From JBGTGT01 sp051439375 (GTDB lineage: Bacteria > Cyanobacteriota > Cyanobacteriia > Cyanobacteriales > Microcystaceae), in the NCBI GenBank assembly GCA_051439375.1, contig JBFRWB010000087.1, positions 50,842-114,841 on the forward strand: a stretch of 64,000 nt of DNA, read 5' to 3'. Positions 32,767 through 41,860 of this stretch are shown piece after piece. The notes under the pieces are model-generated. The model was not told the origin of the DNA and ran no database searches. It was given only the letters and a program-made list of their open reading frames with translations. A program made the position numbers and the translations under genes. Positions within the stretch are counted from its first letter, which is position 1; every line of letters begins with the position of its first letter.

Positions 32767-34149
32767 ATGCAAGCGACTAATCAACCGTCAGACAACTTTA
32801 ATTTCCTCGATATTGATCCTCTTTCCCAACAAGAGATTAAAGGATTTGATGCTAAAAATCCCCCTGAACAAAAACTCATTGATGCTTGTGTTCATTGTGG
32901 TTTTTGTTTGTCAACTTGTCCGAGTTATCGTGTCATTGGTAAAGAAACTGACTCGCCACGGGGAAGAATTTACTTAATGAATGGAATTAATCAGGGAACT
33001 GCTTCTTTAGATGAAACCACCACTCAACATTTTGATACGTGTTTAGGCTGTTTAGCTTGCGTTAGCACCTGTCCATCTGGGGTACAATACGACCAATTAA
33101 TCGCTGCAACCCGTCCCCAAGTAGAACGCAACCAACCCCGTTCTTTAAAAGATAAAATCATTCGCTTTTTAATCTTCAATCTTTTCCCCTATCCTCTAAG
33201 ATTGCGCCTTTTCTTGCCCTTTTTCTGGCTATATCAAAATTTAGGATTACAAAAAATAGTTCGTAGTTTAGGCTTTTTAAAATGGTTTCCTCGACTTGCT
33301 GCAATGGAATCAATTTTACCAAAAGTTAGCCTTAATTCTATCTTTAAAAGTTATGATACAGTCATTCCCTCTCAAGGGGAAAAACGCTATCGAGTTGGGG
33401 TTGTTTTAGGCTGTGTACAAAGACTCTTTTTCTCACCTGTTAATGAAGCAACGGTTCGGGTTTTAACAGCCAATGGCTGTGAGGTTGTTATTCCCAAACA
33501 ACAAGGGTGTTGTGCGGCACTTCCCGCACACCAAGGACAAGAAAAACAGGCGCAAACTTTAGCTAAACAAATGATTAACGCCTTCGCTGAAAGTGAAGTG
33601 GATTATGTTATTATTAATGCAGCAGGATGTGGACATACCCTAAAAGAGTATCATCACATTTTAGCCGATGATCCTGAATATAAGGAATTGGCAAAAGAAT
33701 TTGTTTCTAAGGTGAGAGATGTACAAGAATTTTTAATGGAAGTAGGATTAACTGCTCCTTTATCGCCTCTAACTAACGAAGAATTACCCATTGTTTATCA
33801 AGATGCTTGCCATCTTTTACATGGTCAAAAAATAAGTTTGCAACCGCGTCAATTATTACAAAGTATTCCTAACATAGCCTTAAAAGAGCCAATTGATGCA
33901 GCTTTATGTTGTGGAAGTGCAGGAATTTACAATATGTTGCAGCCAGAGGTTGCTGAAGAATTAGGACAACAAAAAGCAGAAAACTTATTGAATACAGGGG
34001 CAAAATTAATTGCCTCTCCGAATCCCGGATGTTCTTTACAAATTAAAAAGCATCTACAACTAAAAGGTCAAGAAATAATGTTAAAACATCCGATGGAGTT
34101 GCTAGATTTATCTATTCGAGGGGTAGAATTAACATCAACTCATCAGTAA
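32767..34149 (+). CDS. glcF: Glycolate oxidase/dehydrogenase iron-sulfur subunit GlcF
   Basis: A 460-residue GlcF. Two 4Fe-4S binding segments (CVHCGFCLSTCP and CLGCLACVSTCP) lie in the first 110 residues. A C-terminal pair of cysteine-rich CCG domains carries GCVQR, QQGCCAALPAHQG and ALCCGSAG. It is the electron-transfer subunit that works with GlcD/GlcE to oxidise photorespiratory glycolate to glyoxylate; those subunits are not in the window. A GGTGGG/CCCACC hairpin follows the stop (34156-34172). Confidence 0.94.
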   Translation: MQATNQPSDNFNFLDIDPLSQQEIKGFDAKNPPEQKLIDACVHCGFCLSTCPSYRVIGKETDSPRGRIYLMNGINQGTASLDETTTQHFDTCLGCLACVSTCPSGVQYDQLIAATRPQVERNQPRSLKDKIIRFLIFNLFPYPLRLRLFLPFFWLYQNLGLQKIVRSLGFLKWFPRLAAMESILPKVSLNSIFKSYDTVIPSQGEKRYRVGVVLGCVQRLFFSPVNEATVRVLTANGCEVVIPKQQGCCAALPAHQGQEKQAQTLAKQMINAFAESEVDYVIINAAGCGHTLKEYHHILADDPEYKELAKEFVSKVRDVQEFLMEVGLTAPLSPLTNEELPIVYQDACHLLHGQKISLQPRQLLQSIPNIALKEPIDAALCCGSAGIYNMLQPEVAEELGQQKAENLLNTGAKLIASPNPGCSLQIKKHLQLKGQEIMLKHPMELLDLSIRGVELTSTHQ

Positions 34150-34155
34150 ATATAG

Positions 34156-34175
34156 GGTGGGCTTTACCCACCTTT
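34156..34175 (+). terminator. Possible terminator after glcF
   Basis: Stem GGTGGG / CCCACC with a five-base loop and only three T afterward. It may attenuate transcription into crcB, or it may be a dispersed repeat. Confidence 0.4.
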
Positions 34176-34210
34176 AAGATTAATATGTTAGGGTGTGGGA
34201 CTGAAAGAAA

Positions 34211-34588
34211 ATGAATTTAGGTCAGTTTCTCATAGTGTTTCTGGGTGGAGGAGTCGGTAGTGTTGGACGCTACTGGATTAATCTATTAATTGTCAATCGT
34301 TGGGAAGGTGCATTTCCGTTGGGGACATTTATCGTTAATTTGGTGGGCTGTTTCTTAATTGGACTCTTAGCTGGTATTGCTGAAAAAATATCTCCCCATC
34401 CTTATATTACTTTACTCCTCATTACTGGCTTTTGTGGTGGATTTACCACCTTCTCTTCCTTTTCCCTAGAAAATAATCTTTTGACCAAAAATGCTGATTA
34501 TCTAGTCAGTTTTGTTTATACTTTTATGAGTCTGTTCTGGGGATTTTCCTTAACTTTTTTAGCCCTTTATATGGTGAGAAAATTTTAA
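34211..34588 (+). CDS. crcB: Fluoride channel CrcB/Fluc
   Basis: A 125-residue four-helix membrane protein with the Fluc signatures GGGVGSVGRYWINL, GTFIVNLVGCFLIGLL (the NxxG channel Asn) and TGFCGGFTTFSSFS (Phe box). As a dimer it exports fluoride. No fluoride riboswitch is recognisable in the 60 bases upstream. Its last four bases overlap the stop region of the convergent usp gene. Confidence 0.95.
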   Translation: MNLGQFLIVFLGGGVGSVGRYWINLLIVNRWEGAFPLGTFIVNLVGCFLIGLLAGIAEKISPHPYITLLLITGFCGGFTTFSSFSLENNLLTKNADYLVSFVYTFMSLFWGFSLTFLALYMVRKF

Positions 34589-35031
34589 CAAGGATGAACA
34601 TGGGTTAATAAAACAGGGCAAGAAACTTTAAGAATGATTTCTTTAGTTAAATTCTCCCCAAAAAGAGAAGCAAATCCCCGTTTATAATGAATCCCAATAA
34701 CCAGAATATCTGCCCGATAACGTTGGGTAAATTGACGTAATTCTGGCACAACTTTACCCGTTAGAAGTTGACAAGAGATGTTATCTTGTTCAGCGTAAGG
34801 TTGGCGTAAATGATGTAAAAAAGCTTCCCCTTCTTCTTTAAGTTTAGATAACGCTTGTTTGGGTGAGATTCCCGCATCAGGATTCCCAATGGCTAAAACG
34901 GGATCAATCACATGAATGATTGTCACTTGAGAGGTTGCTAGGGAATTCGCCAAATTCATCCCCACCGCAACCGCTTTTTCAGCGATCGCATTTTCTTTTT
35001 CAACGGCAATTATGATTTTAGAAACGGTCAT
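34585..35031 (-). CDS. Universal stress protein (UspA family)
   Basis: A 148-residue single USP domain. It begins MTVSKIIIAVEKENAIAEKAV, contains TIIHVIDP, and ends in the region ILVIGIHYKRGFASLFG, where ATP-binding members have a GxxGxxxxG(S/T) motif; here the glycines are mostly lost, so this is probably a non-ATP-binding type. Convergent with crcB with a four-base overlap. It starts 12 bp downstream of the hydrolase gene on the same strand and may share a transcript with it. Confidence 0.88.
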   Translation of the reverse strand: MTVSKIIIAVEKENAIAEKAVAVGMNLANSLATSQVTIIHVIDPVLAIGNPDAGISPKQALSKLKEEGEAFLHHLRQPYAEQDNISCQLLTGKVVPELRQFTQRYRADILVIGIHYKRGFASLFGENLTKEIILKVSCPVLLTHVHPC

Positions 35032-35042
35032 GATAATTCCTT

Positions 35043-36734
35043 CTATTCTTCGGTATTGGGTGGATAAATCGGACGGTAATAAGAGGATCTATGCTCATTA
35101 TAAAGCTTACTGAAATAGTCATCCATTTCTTGATCGACCACATAAATTTCATTGGGAGACTGACGAATATAACGACTAAACGCAGGTGTTAAATAAGGCG
35201 CATAACGTTGATCATTTTGTAAATAATATTCAAAAAACGCCACCAAATAAATATTTCCATACTTATCGATAATCCTTTGATCGGGAAGGGTCAGATCATC
35301 AAATGATTCGAGTACGCTTGTTGCTTGAGCATCTAACTTAGAAAAGTTAACATGAGCTTGTCCTTTAACCAAAGCAAAATATTTATCTTGACTCGCTGTC
35401 CAAACAAAGGCGCGTAATTGTTCAAAAGCAGCAGGTGTGGCCGGATCGCTGCTTCCTGCGGCGAAAAGAACAGGAATATTTAAGGTTTTATAACCCTCTG
35501 CGTCAAAAATATTCCCTGAGACGGGATTAATCGCAAAAATTGCTGTGACTCGTTCATCTTTTAACTTATAGTTGCGCTCAGGTAAGGCAAGGGCGCGACA
35601 TTGTAACAACAAAGAAAGATTTGGCCCCCATATTCTACGATTGCAAACTTCTTCTAATCGTTCAAAATTAAGGGCAGCCCCCCCTAATACTAAAGCCGTA
35701 TAACCGCCAAAAGAATGACCAGCAACGCCTACATTATTTAAGTCTAATCTGCCGCCAAATTCCCTGTTATTGCGTCTTTCTAACTCATCAATGACAAAAC
35801 TGACATCTAGCGGACGATCCACAAATTCATTAACCGTAAATATCTCCCTAGCATAGCCTTCTAACATGGCCTCCACTTGCAAGTTATCGCTCCCAATATG
35901 ACGAGGTAAAGCGACAACATAGCCATAGGAAGTCAAATGTTGGGCATGGTCTTCAAAATCTTCGGGACGAGAGGCTAAACCGTGGGAAATGACCACAACA
36001 GGGGTTTTTCCTTCACGTAAGCGTTGCGGTTGATAGACAACGACATCAAACGTGCGATCGCGGTTAGGATCGGTTAATGTCCATACCTGTCGTTCAGATA
36101 CGCCATAATTCCCCAATACATTCAGCTTCGGTAAAGTGGAGAAATCTATATTATCTGCTTCTGTCGTCTCTTCTGAGGTTGCATTCTCCATGGCTTCGAG
36201 TAAAATTCCCGTTCCTCTTTCTAAATTCCCGATTAAAGTGGTTGCTAGTTGAACCGTTTCTAAGTCAAGCTGCATATTAGTGGGAAGTTTCTTGAGAAAA
36301 TTCATCAGGGTAAAGCCTTCTTCTTCATCTAAAGCTGCTTGGACTAATGCGCCTCTAATCGCATATTTTCCGTTTCTTCCCCCTTGAATTTCCAGTAAAT
36401 AGCCCATTCTTTCTAAAATCGATTCTCCCATCGGACTATTGAAGAAACGAGAAATATAAACAGGGTTTTGTAATTCTACGCGATCGGTTAAGGCTTGGCG
36501 AAAGGCTGCTTGCTCTTCGGGGCTTGCCTTCGCTAATCGGAAATAATAGGCTAATTCTTTGTTAACATTTCCTGTTTCGGCGAATTCTTCTAAAGAATCA
36601 ATTCCCAAAGACAAATTAATCGGGCCGTAAATAAAGTAAATTCGTTCAGCCGCTTTGAGAGACAGGGGAGTTGCAATGGATAATGTTAGGCCTAATCCTA
36701 CAGAAGTAATTAAACGGAATATCTTTCTTATCAT
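35043..36734 (-). CDS. Exported alpha/beta hydrolase with DUF1400 domain
   Basis: A 563-residue secreted or periplasmic protein with a signal peptide (about 1-28, ending LKAAE). The N-terminal DUF1400 region (about 30-180) is alpha-helical and typical of cyanobacterial hydrolases. The alpha/beta-hydrolase part has the oxyanion segment VVVISHGLASRP (about 246-257), nucleophile Ser341 in GHSFGGYTA, an acidic residue likely in AAGSSDPATP, and His in KGQAHVNF. The fold resembles platelet-activating-factor acetylhydrolase or dienelactone hydrolase, so an esterase or lipase is likely; the substrate is unknown. The usp gene follows 12 bp downstream. Confidence 0.9.
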   Translation of the reverse strand: MIRKIFRLITSVGLGLTLSIATPLSLKAAERIYFIYGPINLSLGIDSLEEFAETGNVNKELAYYFRLAKASPEEQAAFRQALTDRVELQNPVYISRFFNSPMGESILERMGYLLEIQGGRNGKYAIRGALVQAALDEEEGFTLMNFLKKLPTNMQLDLETVQLATTLIGNLERGTGILLEAMENATSEETTEADNIDFSTLPKLNVLGNYGVSERQVWTLTDPNRDRTFDVVVYQPQRLREGKTPVVVISHGLASRPEDFEDHAQHLTSYGYVVALPRHIGSDNLQVEAMLEGYAREIFTVNEFVDRPLDVSFVIDELERRNNREFGGRLDLNNVGVAGHSFGGYTALVLGGAALNFERLEEVCNRRIWGPNLSLLLQCRALALPERNYKLKDERVTAIFAINPVSGNIFDAEGYKTLNIPVLFAAGSSDPATPAAFEQLRAFVWTASQDKYFALVKGQAHVNFSKLDAQATSVLESFDDLTLPDQRIIDKYGNIYLVAFFEYYLQNDQRYAPYLTPAFSRYIRQSPNEIYVVDQEMDDYFSKLYNEHRSSYYRPIYPPNTEE

Positions 36735-36872
36735 AAGGTTATAAGGTTATTAATCAAATTACTAATACGATTATCCATTATTAAGCATTTTTAAGTCGTT
36801 ATATCTTAAAAGAACGTTAAACTCACCTCTATTTCAAGCCTCTTGCTTCAGAAGCGAAGGACTAATTACCCG

Positions 36873-36900
36873 ATGACTGATGAGTGAACACTGAAATCAC
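36873..36900. repeat. Heptameric repeat (ATGACTG type)
   Basis: Four heptamers: ATGACTG, ATGAGTG, AACACTG, AAATCAC. It lies between the divergent hydrolase and DUF3120 genes, just upstream of a candidate promoter. Confidence 0.5.
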
Positions 36901-36909
36901 TACAACCAT

Positions 36910-36939
36910 TTGACTTTTTAAAGAACTTTCCTTTACTAT
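36910..36939 (+). promoter_or_regulatory. Candidate sigma-70 promoter for the DUF3120 gene
   Basis: TTGACT and TACTAT separated by 18 bp. A palindrome CCCCCTAGGGGG (36952-36963) lies at about +7 to +18 of the predicted transcript and could be a regulator-binding or structural element. Confidence 0.4.
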
Positions 36940-37021
36940 AGGAGTTATATCCCCCCTAGGGGGATAGGCGTAAGAAAAAAACTTTGCGATAAGTAAAGAA
37001 TAGTAAAGATTCTTAAAGACC

Positions 37022-37759
37022 TTGTTAAACCATCCTCTCCTTCCCAACGCTGACGCAACAGCCCTTAAGAAGTCTGCCAAAATTGGCGACAGACTTTGGC
37101 ATTGGCTAAAATCAATTGCTAAAGACCGTCCAGCGATACCAATCTTCTTGGCAGCCTGCTTTCTCGTCTCTGTTCCTGTTTTTATACAAGCTCCCCTAGT
37201 GCGTTTTTGGCCGCTGTTGAGTCTGGTTTTAACCATAGCTTGGATAGGGTTAGGGGGTTGGTTAATGAAACATCCCCGAACTTATATCTGGGGAGATTTA
37301 CTCATTGGCTTTAGTGGTAGTTGGTTAGCTGGTAGCATTTACTGGGGATGGTTTCGCACTGAACCCTTGATTCACCTCCCCATTGAATCAATTGGTCTTC
37401 CCGTAGCGATCTGGTGTTTATGGCGCAAAAAAGGGCTAATTGGCGCATGGTTTTATTTAGGATCTTTGTTAGGGACAGCCATCACCGACGGATATTTTTA
37501 TGTAACTGATTTAATTCCATTTTGGCGAGAGGTAATGCAGGTTTCCCCCGATTTAGCCGCCCCTATCTTACAAAAAGCGATCGCTCAAGTGCAAACCCCT
37601 TGGGGGATCAGTTGGGCAATTGTCTTTGCTAATATTCTTTTGGGGTTTGGCTTATGGGCGATACAACAAGAAAAATGCGATCGATGGGCATTTGCAGGAG
37701 CAGTATTGAGTACAATTTTAGTGGATAGTTTATTTTGGATTGTCGCTGTCCTTGCCTAA
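37022..37759 (+). CDS. DUF3120 membrane protein
   Basis: A 245-residue protein of a cyanobacterial membrane family (DUF3120, from memory). A hydrophilic N-terminus of about 35 residues is followed by some seven hydrophobic helices with an early PAIPIFLAACFLVSVPVF segment and the loop YWGWFRTEPLIHLPIESIG. The start is TTG at 37022; the next in-frame ATG is about 80 codons inside and would remove two helices, so TTG is preferred. The function is unknown. The FHA-cyclase gene follows after 47 bp and may be co-transcribed. Confidence 0.78.
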   Translation: MLNHPLLPNADATALKKSAKIGDRLWHWLKSIAKDRPAIPIFLAACFLVSVPVFIQAPLVRFWPLLSLVLTIAWIGLGGWLMKHPRTYIWGDLLIGFSGSWLAGSIYWGWFRTEPLIHLPIESIGLPVAIWCLWRKKGLIGAWFYLGSLLGTAITDGYFYVTDLIPFWREVMQVSPDLAAPILQKAIAQVQTPWGISWAIVFANILLGFGLWAIQQEKCDRWAFAGAVLSTILVDSLFWIVAVLA

Positions 37760-37806
37760 GTGATGGTTGACTCTCTACTATCCTATTCTGTATCACCCAA
37801 TTCATC

Positions 37807-38805
37807 GTGGAGAAAAAGCTAGAAAAAAAGCCCTATCTTTTGCTATACACGGACAAAGGGAAACGTTATCTTTCCTTGGCTAGTAAAAACTACTGGACAA
37901 TTGGCCGAGGCAAGGAAAATGGCGTGGTTATCCGAGATCAGTGTATTTCTCGCAATCATGCAATACTACAATCGACGGATTCAGGGGAATTTTACCTAAT
38001 CGATCTTGGAAGTCGTAACGGAACATTTGTCAATGGTCGGCGAGTTAGTATTCCGGTTACCCTTAGTAGTGGTGATCGGATCGCCTTTGGCAAAACGAAA
38101 GCAGAATTTTATAGTCCTCAGACAGATAGCAATGAGATTAACGAGGATGAGGATGATTTAGATACAATGACCTCAACCATTCATCAACGGCAGTTAATTT
38201 CAGTAGTAGTGACAGATATTCGCGATTTTACTGTGTTAGCGCAACAATTGGACGAAAAAGTATTATCCGCCCTGATTGGTAACTGGTTTCGTCAAGCGGG
38301 AAGTATTATTCGCAACGCAGGAAGTTGGGTTGATAAATATATTGGAGATGCGGTAATGGCTATCTGGTTTCATGGGCAAGATCAGGTGACAAAAGATGAT
38401 TTATTAGAGATTTTCCGCGCAGTCAAAAATCTTCATGATATGACGCAAAATCTGAGCAAACAATATACATTACCCTTTCCGTTACGCATTGGGGCAGGAA
38501 TTAACACAGGCCACGCCATGGTAGGTAATACGGGAAGTGGAGATCACCCCGATTACACGGCAATTGGTGATACCGTCAATGCAGCGTTTCGTTTAGAATC
38601 TTCTACAAAGCAAATAGGTTTAGACGTGGCTTTAGGGGGTAAAACCTTTGAATGTTTAAGTCAATTAGACAAAGCACAAACCTTCTTCCAAGAATATACT
38701 GTAACCCTCAAAGGCTATCAAAATCCTACCCTAACTTATGGGGCAAATTTTAGTGATCTAGGCAGATTTTTAGAGATAAATGATGATAAAACCTCAGAGT
38801 TGTAA
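37807..38805 (+). CDS. FHA-domain class III adenylate cyclase
   Basis: A 332-residue protein starting GTG. The FHA domain (about 28-100) has GRGKEN, SRNH (48-51) and LGSRNGTFVNG, so it should bind a phosphothreonine peptide. The cyclase domain (about 128-320) has metal-binding D137 (TDIRDF) and D181 (KYIGDAV), the adenine-selecting Lys177 and a DYTAIGDTVN transition-state segment, so cAMP production is likely. It resembles Synechocystis Cya1, which affects motility. The 47-bp gap to the DUF3120 gene suggests a common transcript. Confidence 0.9.
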   Translation: MEKKLEKKPYLLLYTDKGKRYLSLASKNYWTIGRGKENGVVIRDQCISRNHAILQSTDSGEFYLIDLGSRNGTFVNGRRVSIPVTLSSGDRIAFGKTKAEFYSPQTDSNEINEDEDDLDTMTSTIHQRQLISVVVTDIRDFTVLAQQLDEKVLSALIGNWFRQAGSIIRNAGSWVDKYIGDAVMAIWFHGQDQVTKDDLLEIFRAVKNLHDMTQNLSKQYTLPFPLRIGAGINTGHAMVGNTGSGDHPDYTAIGDTVNAAFRLESSTKQIGLDVALGGKTFECLSQLDKAQTFFQEYTVTLKGYQNPTLTYGANFSDLGRFLEINDDKTSEL

Positions 38806-38850
38806 TTACTATTCTACGATAATAATTATTTGAATTATCAGCCAAGTCTC

Positions 38851-40053
38851 ATGAAAATCCTCTTTCTTCATCCCAACTTTCCCGCACAATTTCGTCATCT
38901 AGCTGTGCAGTTAGCCAAAAATCCTAATAATAAAGTAGTCTTTGGGACAAAACGCCAAGATGGAGAATTACCCAGCGTAATCAAAATAATTTATCAACCT
39001 TCACGGGAAGCAAGGGCAGAAACTCATCATTATGTAAGAAACCTAGAAAATGCGGTTCTACAGGGTCAAGCGGTCTATCGATTGGCAGATTACTTAAAAT
39101 CCCAAGGATTTATCCCTGATATTGTCTATGGCCATTCAGGATGGGGTCCCACACTATTTATCAAAGATATTTTTCCCAAAGCAGCGTTACTTTGTTACTT
39201 TGAATGGTTTTATAATGCCCATGGAAGCGATGCAGATTTTGACCCCAAAGAACCGTTAAACGCCGATGATGAAGCGAGAATTCGCATTAAAAACACACCT
39301 ATTTTAACAGATTTATATAGTTGCGATCGCGGGTCTTCTCCTACCTTTTGGCAACGACAACAATTCCCCTCTGAATTTCACTCAAAAATTTCTGTTTGTC
39401 ATGATGGTATTGATACAGACTATTTTGTTCCTAAACCTGATGCTAAATTAGTTTTGCCTTCTGTTGATTTAGATTTATCAGAGGTGTCTGAAGTTATAAC
39501 TTATGTAGGGAGAGGAATGGAACCCTATCGAGGATTTCCTCAGTTTATGGAAACAGTTTCTATTCTACAAAAAAGACGGCCTCAGTGCCATGTAGTCGTT
39601 GTAGGAGAAGACCGAGTTGCCTACGGAAAAACGTTACCCGATGGCAAAACCTATAAGCAACTAATGTTAGAAACACTCTCCTTAGATTTATCCCGTTTAC
39701 ATTTTACAGGGTCCCTTCCTTACGGACAGTATTTACAAGTTTTACAAGCCTCTTCGGTGCATATTTATCTGACTCGTCCCTTTGTTTTATCATGGTCGAT
39801 GTTAGAGTCAATGTCTGTGGGATGTTTAATTGTGGCTTCTGATACACCGCCCGTTAAGGAAGTCATCGAAGATGGGGTGAATGGGTTATTAGTGGATTTC
39901 TTTTCCCCTGAGAAAATTGCTGACCGAGTAGAAGAAGCATTGGATAATCTAGAGTTGATGGCTAAGATTCGTCAACAAGCAAGAATAACGATTCAAGAAA
40001 AGTATGATTTAGGGACGCTTTTATCGCAACATATTGAATGGATATTAGATTAA
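38851..40053 (+). CDS. GT4-type glycosyltransferase
   Basis: A 400-residue GT-B glycosyltransferase when started at the ATG at 38851, which yields MKILFLHPNFPAQFRH; a TTG at 38830 would add seven residues. Signatures are YGHSGWGPTLF, CHDGIDTDYF, YVGRGMEPYRG, and the C-terminal donor motif LSWSMLESMSVGC with PPVKEVI. It transfers a sugar from a nucleotide donor, probably in exopolysaccharide or envelope synthesis. The O-antigen-ligase-like gene downstream on the same strand fits that context. Confidence 0.85.
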   Translation: MKILFLHPNFPAQFRHLAVQLAKNPNNKVVFGTKRQDGELPSVIKIIYQPSREARAETHHYVRNLENAVLQGQAVYRLADYLKSQGFIPDIVYGHSGWGPTLFIKDIFPKAALLCYFEWFYNAHGSDADFDPKEPLNADDEARIRIKNTPILTDLYSCDRGSSPTFWQRQQFPSEFHSKISVCHDGIDTDYFVPKPDAKLVLPSVDLDLSEVSEVITYVGRGMEPYRGFPQFMETVSILQKRRPQCHVVVVGEDRVAYGKTLPDGKTYKQLMLETLSLDLSRLHFTGSLPYGQYLQVLQASSVHIYLTRPFVLSWSMLESMSVGCLIVASDTPPVKEVIEDGVNGLLVDFFSPEKIADRVEEALDNLELMAKIRQQARITIQEKYDLGTLLSQHIEWILD

Positions 40054-40210
40054 ACAAGCATTCTTCAATTTTTTATAAAATTATCTTTAATGAATAACAA
40101 GGATTATTATCTATTTTAGCGTGAGATTGATGGTTAACATTTGCCTTGTGCATACTACTTCCTAATCGGTTATCATAAGCAGATAAACTTAATGAAATTC
40201 TCAAAAATTT

Positions 40211-41530
40211 GTGTTGTATCCTTCATTATCAAATAAATTAACAGTTAAGTCTGAGGAAAATCCTCCTAAAAACCTTGTGTTATTGGTAAAATGGGCAATA
40301 CTTACCCTTCCTTTCGTTCCTAATTTAGCAAGCGTTGCTTTACTAATATCAATGGCTTGGATAGCTAAGGGATATACAAAGGAAATTGTGCGATCGCCAA
40401 TCAATAAAGGGTTTGGGATCATAAGTGTCTGTTTAATCTTAACAACAATTTTTGCCGTCAAACCCATTCCCTCCTTAGAAGGATTGGCAAATTTTCTCCC
40501 TTTTATTCTATTTTTTGTCCTATATCGCTGTCTTTTTAAAACCTTTGACCATTTATATCAACTCGCATGGTGGTTAATTTTATCATCCATTCCTGTTACT
40601 TTAGTAGGGTTTTTACAATTATTTGGTTGGGAAAGTGGGTCATTTTTGCAAGTTTTAGGGAGTAAAGTTATTGCTTATGGTACGCCCGAAGGTAGAATGT
40701 CATCCACTTTAATGTATGCTAATCTGTTGGCTGCTTTTCTGATTATTCCGTTTATTTTAGCGATCGCTTTAATGATCATACACTACCGTCAAGATCGAGA
40801 AAAGTCCACCCCAATTTTAAACCGTAAACAGTTGATTTTAGGGCTTTCAATTATCTTAAATGGTATCAGTTTAATCTTAACTAATTCTCGTAGTGCATGG
40901 GGACTTTTATTCCTTATAGTTATTGCTTATGCTGTCTATTTAGGTTGGCATTGGTTACTGTGGTTATTGGGTGGGTTTGCAACAGCCGTCTTATGGTCTG
41001 CATGGGGACCATTTGGGAAAGAACCTTTAAGACAGGTTATTCCTGCTTATTTTTGGGCAAGATTATCCGATGAACTCTACCCAGATCGCTATATGACCGC
41101 CTATCGCACCACACAATGGCAAGTGGCTTGGGAAATGTGGTTACAACGTCCGTGGTTAGGGTGGGGGTTACGCAATTTTACCCCTTACTATCAGATTCGC
41201 ATGAATACATGGTTAGGCCATCCCCATAATTTGTATGTAATGTTATTAGCAGAAATGGGAGTAATTGGAACAGTCTTATTTTGTGGTCTAATCGGTTTTA
41301 TTTTGGGACAAGGAGTTTATTTTTATAGAAACTTAACCAAATATGCCGAAAAAACTTTACTCTTTGCCTATCTTCTTGCTTTCTTTTCTTGTATTTTATT
41401 CAATGTTTTAGATGTCACGGTCTTTGATTTTAGAGTAAATCTTACCAATTGGCTAATTTTAGCTGCCATTAGTGGTGTCGTTTCCTATCAACAACAAACT
41501 CCAAAAAATCATGAAACCCTTAATCATTAG
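40211..41530 (+). CDS. O-antigen ligase / Wzy-like membrane protein
   Basis: A 439-residue protein with about ten or eleven hydrophobic segments and a large periplasmic loop containing RPWLGWGLRNFTPYY and HPHNLYVMLLAEMG, the hallmark of the Wzy_C/O-antigen-ligase family. The start is GTG at 40211 (a TTG one codon later is an alternative). It could ligate or polymerise surface polysaccharide; some cyanobacterial relatives (IctB) were once linked to bicarbonate accumulation. It overlaps the next gene by 20 bp. Confidence 0.85.
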   Translation: MLYPSLSNKLTVKSEENPPKNLVLLVKWAILTLPFVPNLASVALLISMAWIAKGYTKEIVRSPINKGFGIISVCLILTTIFAVKPIPSLEGLANFLPFILFFVLYRCLFKTFDHLYQLAWWLILSSIPVTLVGFLQLFGWESGSFLQVLGSKVIAYGTPEGRMSSTLMYANLLAAFLIIPFILAIALMIIHYRQDREKSTPILNRKQLILGLSIILNGISLILTNSRSAWGLLFLIVIAYAVYLGWHWLLWLLGGFATAVLWSAWGPFGKEPLRQVIPAYFWARLSDELYPDRYMTAYRTTQWQVAWEMWLQRPWLGWGLRNFTPYYQIRMNTWLGHPHNLYVMLLAEMGVIGTVLFCGLIGFILGQGVYFYRNLTKYAEKTLLFAYLLAFFSCILFNVLDVTVFDFRVNLTNWLILAAISGVVSYQQQTPKNHETLNH

Positions 41531-41792
41531 TTTTAGCATTTATCTAATAGGAATGCCAGTGGGAGTCGCTTTACCTCCCCCAGATGATTTACCCGAAGAA
41601 GTCTTAAGAACAGAGATTATTTTAGAAGGACGTTCTCCGATTAATGGTGAACCCGTTACCGCCGCCGAATATGAACAACAAACAGCAGAATTAGCTGAAA
41701 GTCCTTATCCTCCCCAAGTTAATTCAGAATTGCAACAATTAATCTTTCTACTTCGTATTCGTAAAATGATTAAAACCTTTACACCTTTGTGA
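41511..41792 (+). CDS. Small secreted protein, unknown
   Basis: A 93-residue protein from the ATG at 41511, which overlaps the last 20 bp of the previous gene in another frame. It has an N-terminal signal-like segment (IISFSIYLIGMPVGVALPPP) and a Pro/Glu-rich mature part with VLRTEIILEGRSP and ending in a basic helix. It is probably exported and translationally coupled to the polysaccharide gene upstream. I do not recognise the family. Confidence 0.65.
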   Translation: MKPLIISFSIYLIGMPVGVALPPPDDLPEEVLRTEIILEGRSPINGEPVTAAEYEQQTAELAESPYPPQVNSELQQLIFLLRIRKMIKTFTPL

Positions 41793-41860
41793 TTTATGCA
41801 ATGAAAATTCCTATAAAATCTGGTAAACTCTCAGAAAACTCTATTACATTCTAGTATTTC

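Noticed and set aside
34150..34210. Fluoride riboswitch upstream of crcB
   Set aside because: The conserved fluoride aptamer elements are absent; only a short hairpin is present that may be a terminator for glcF.
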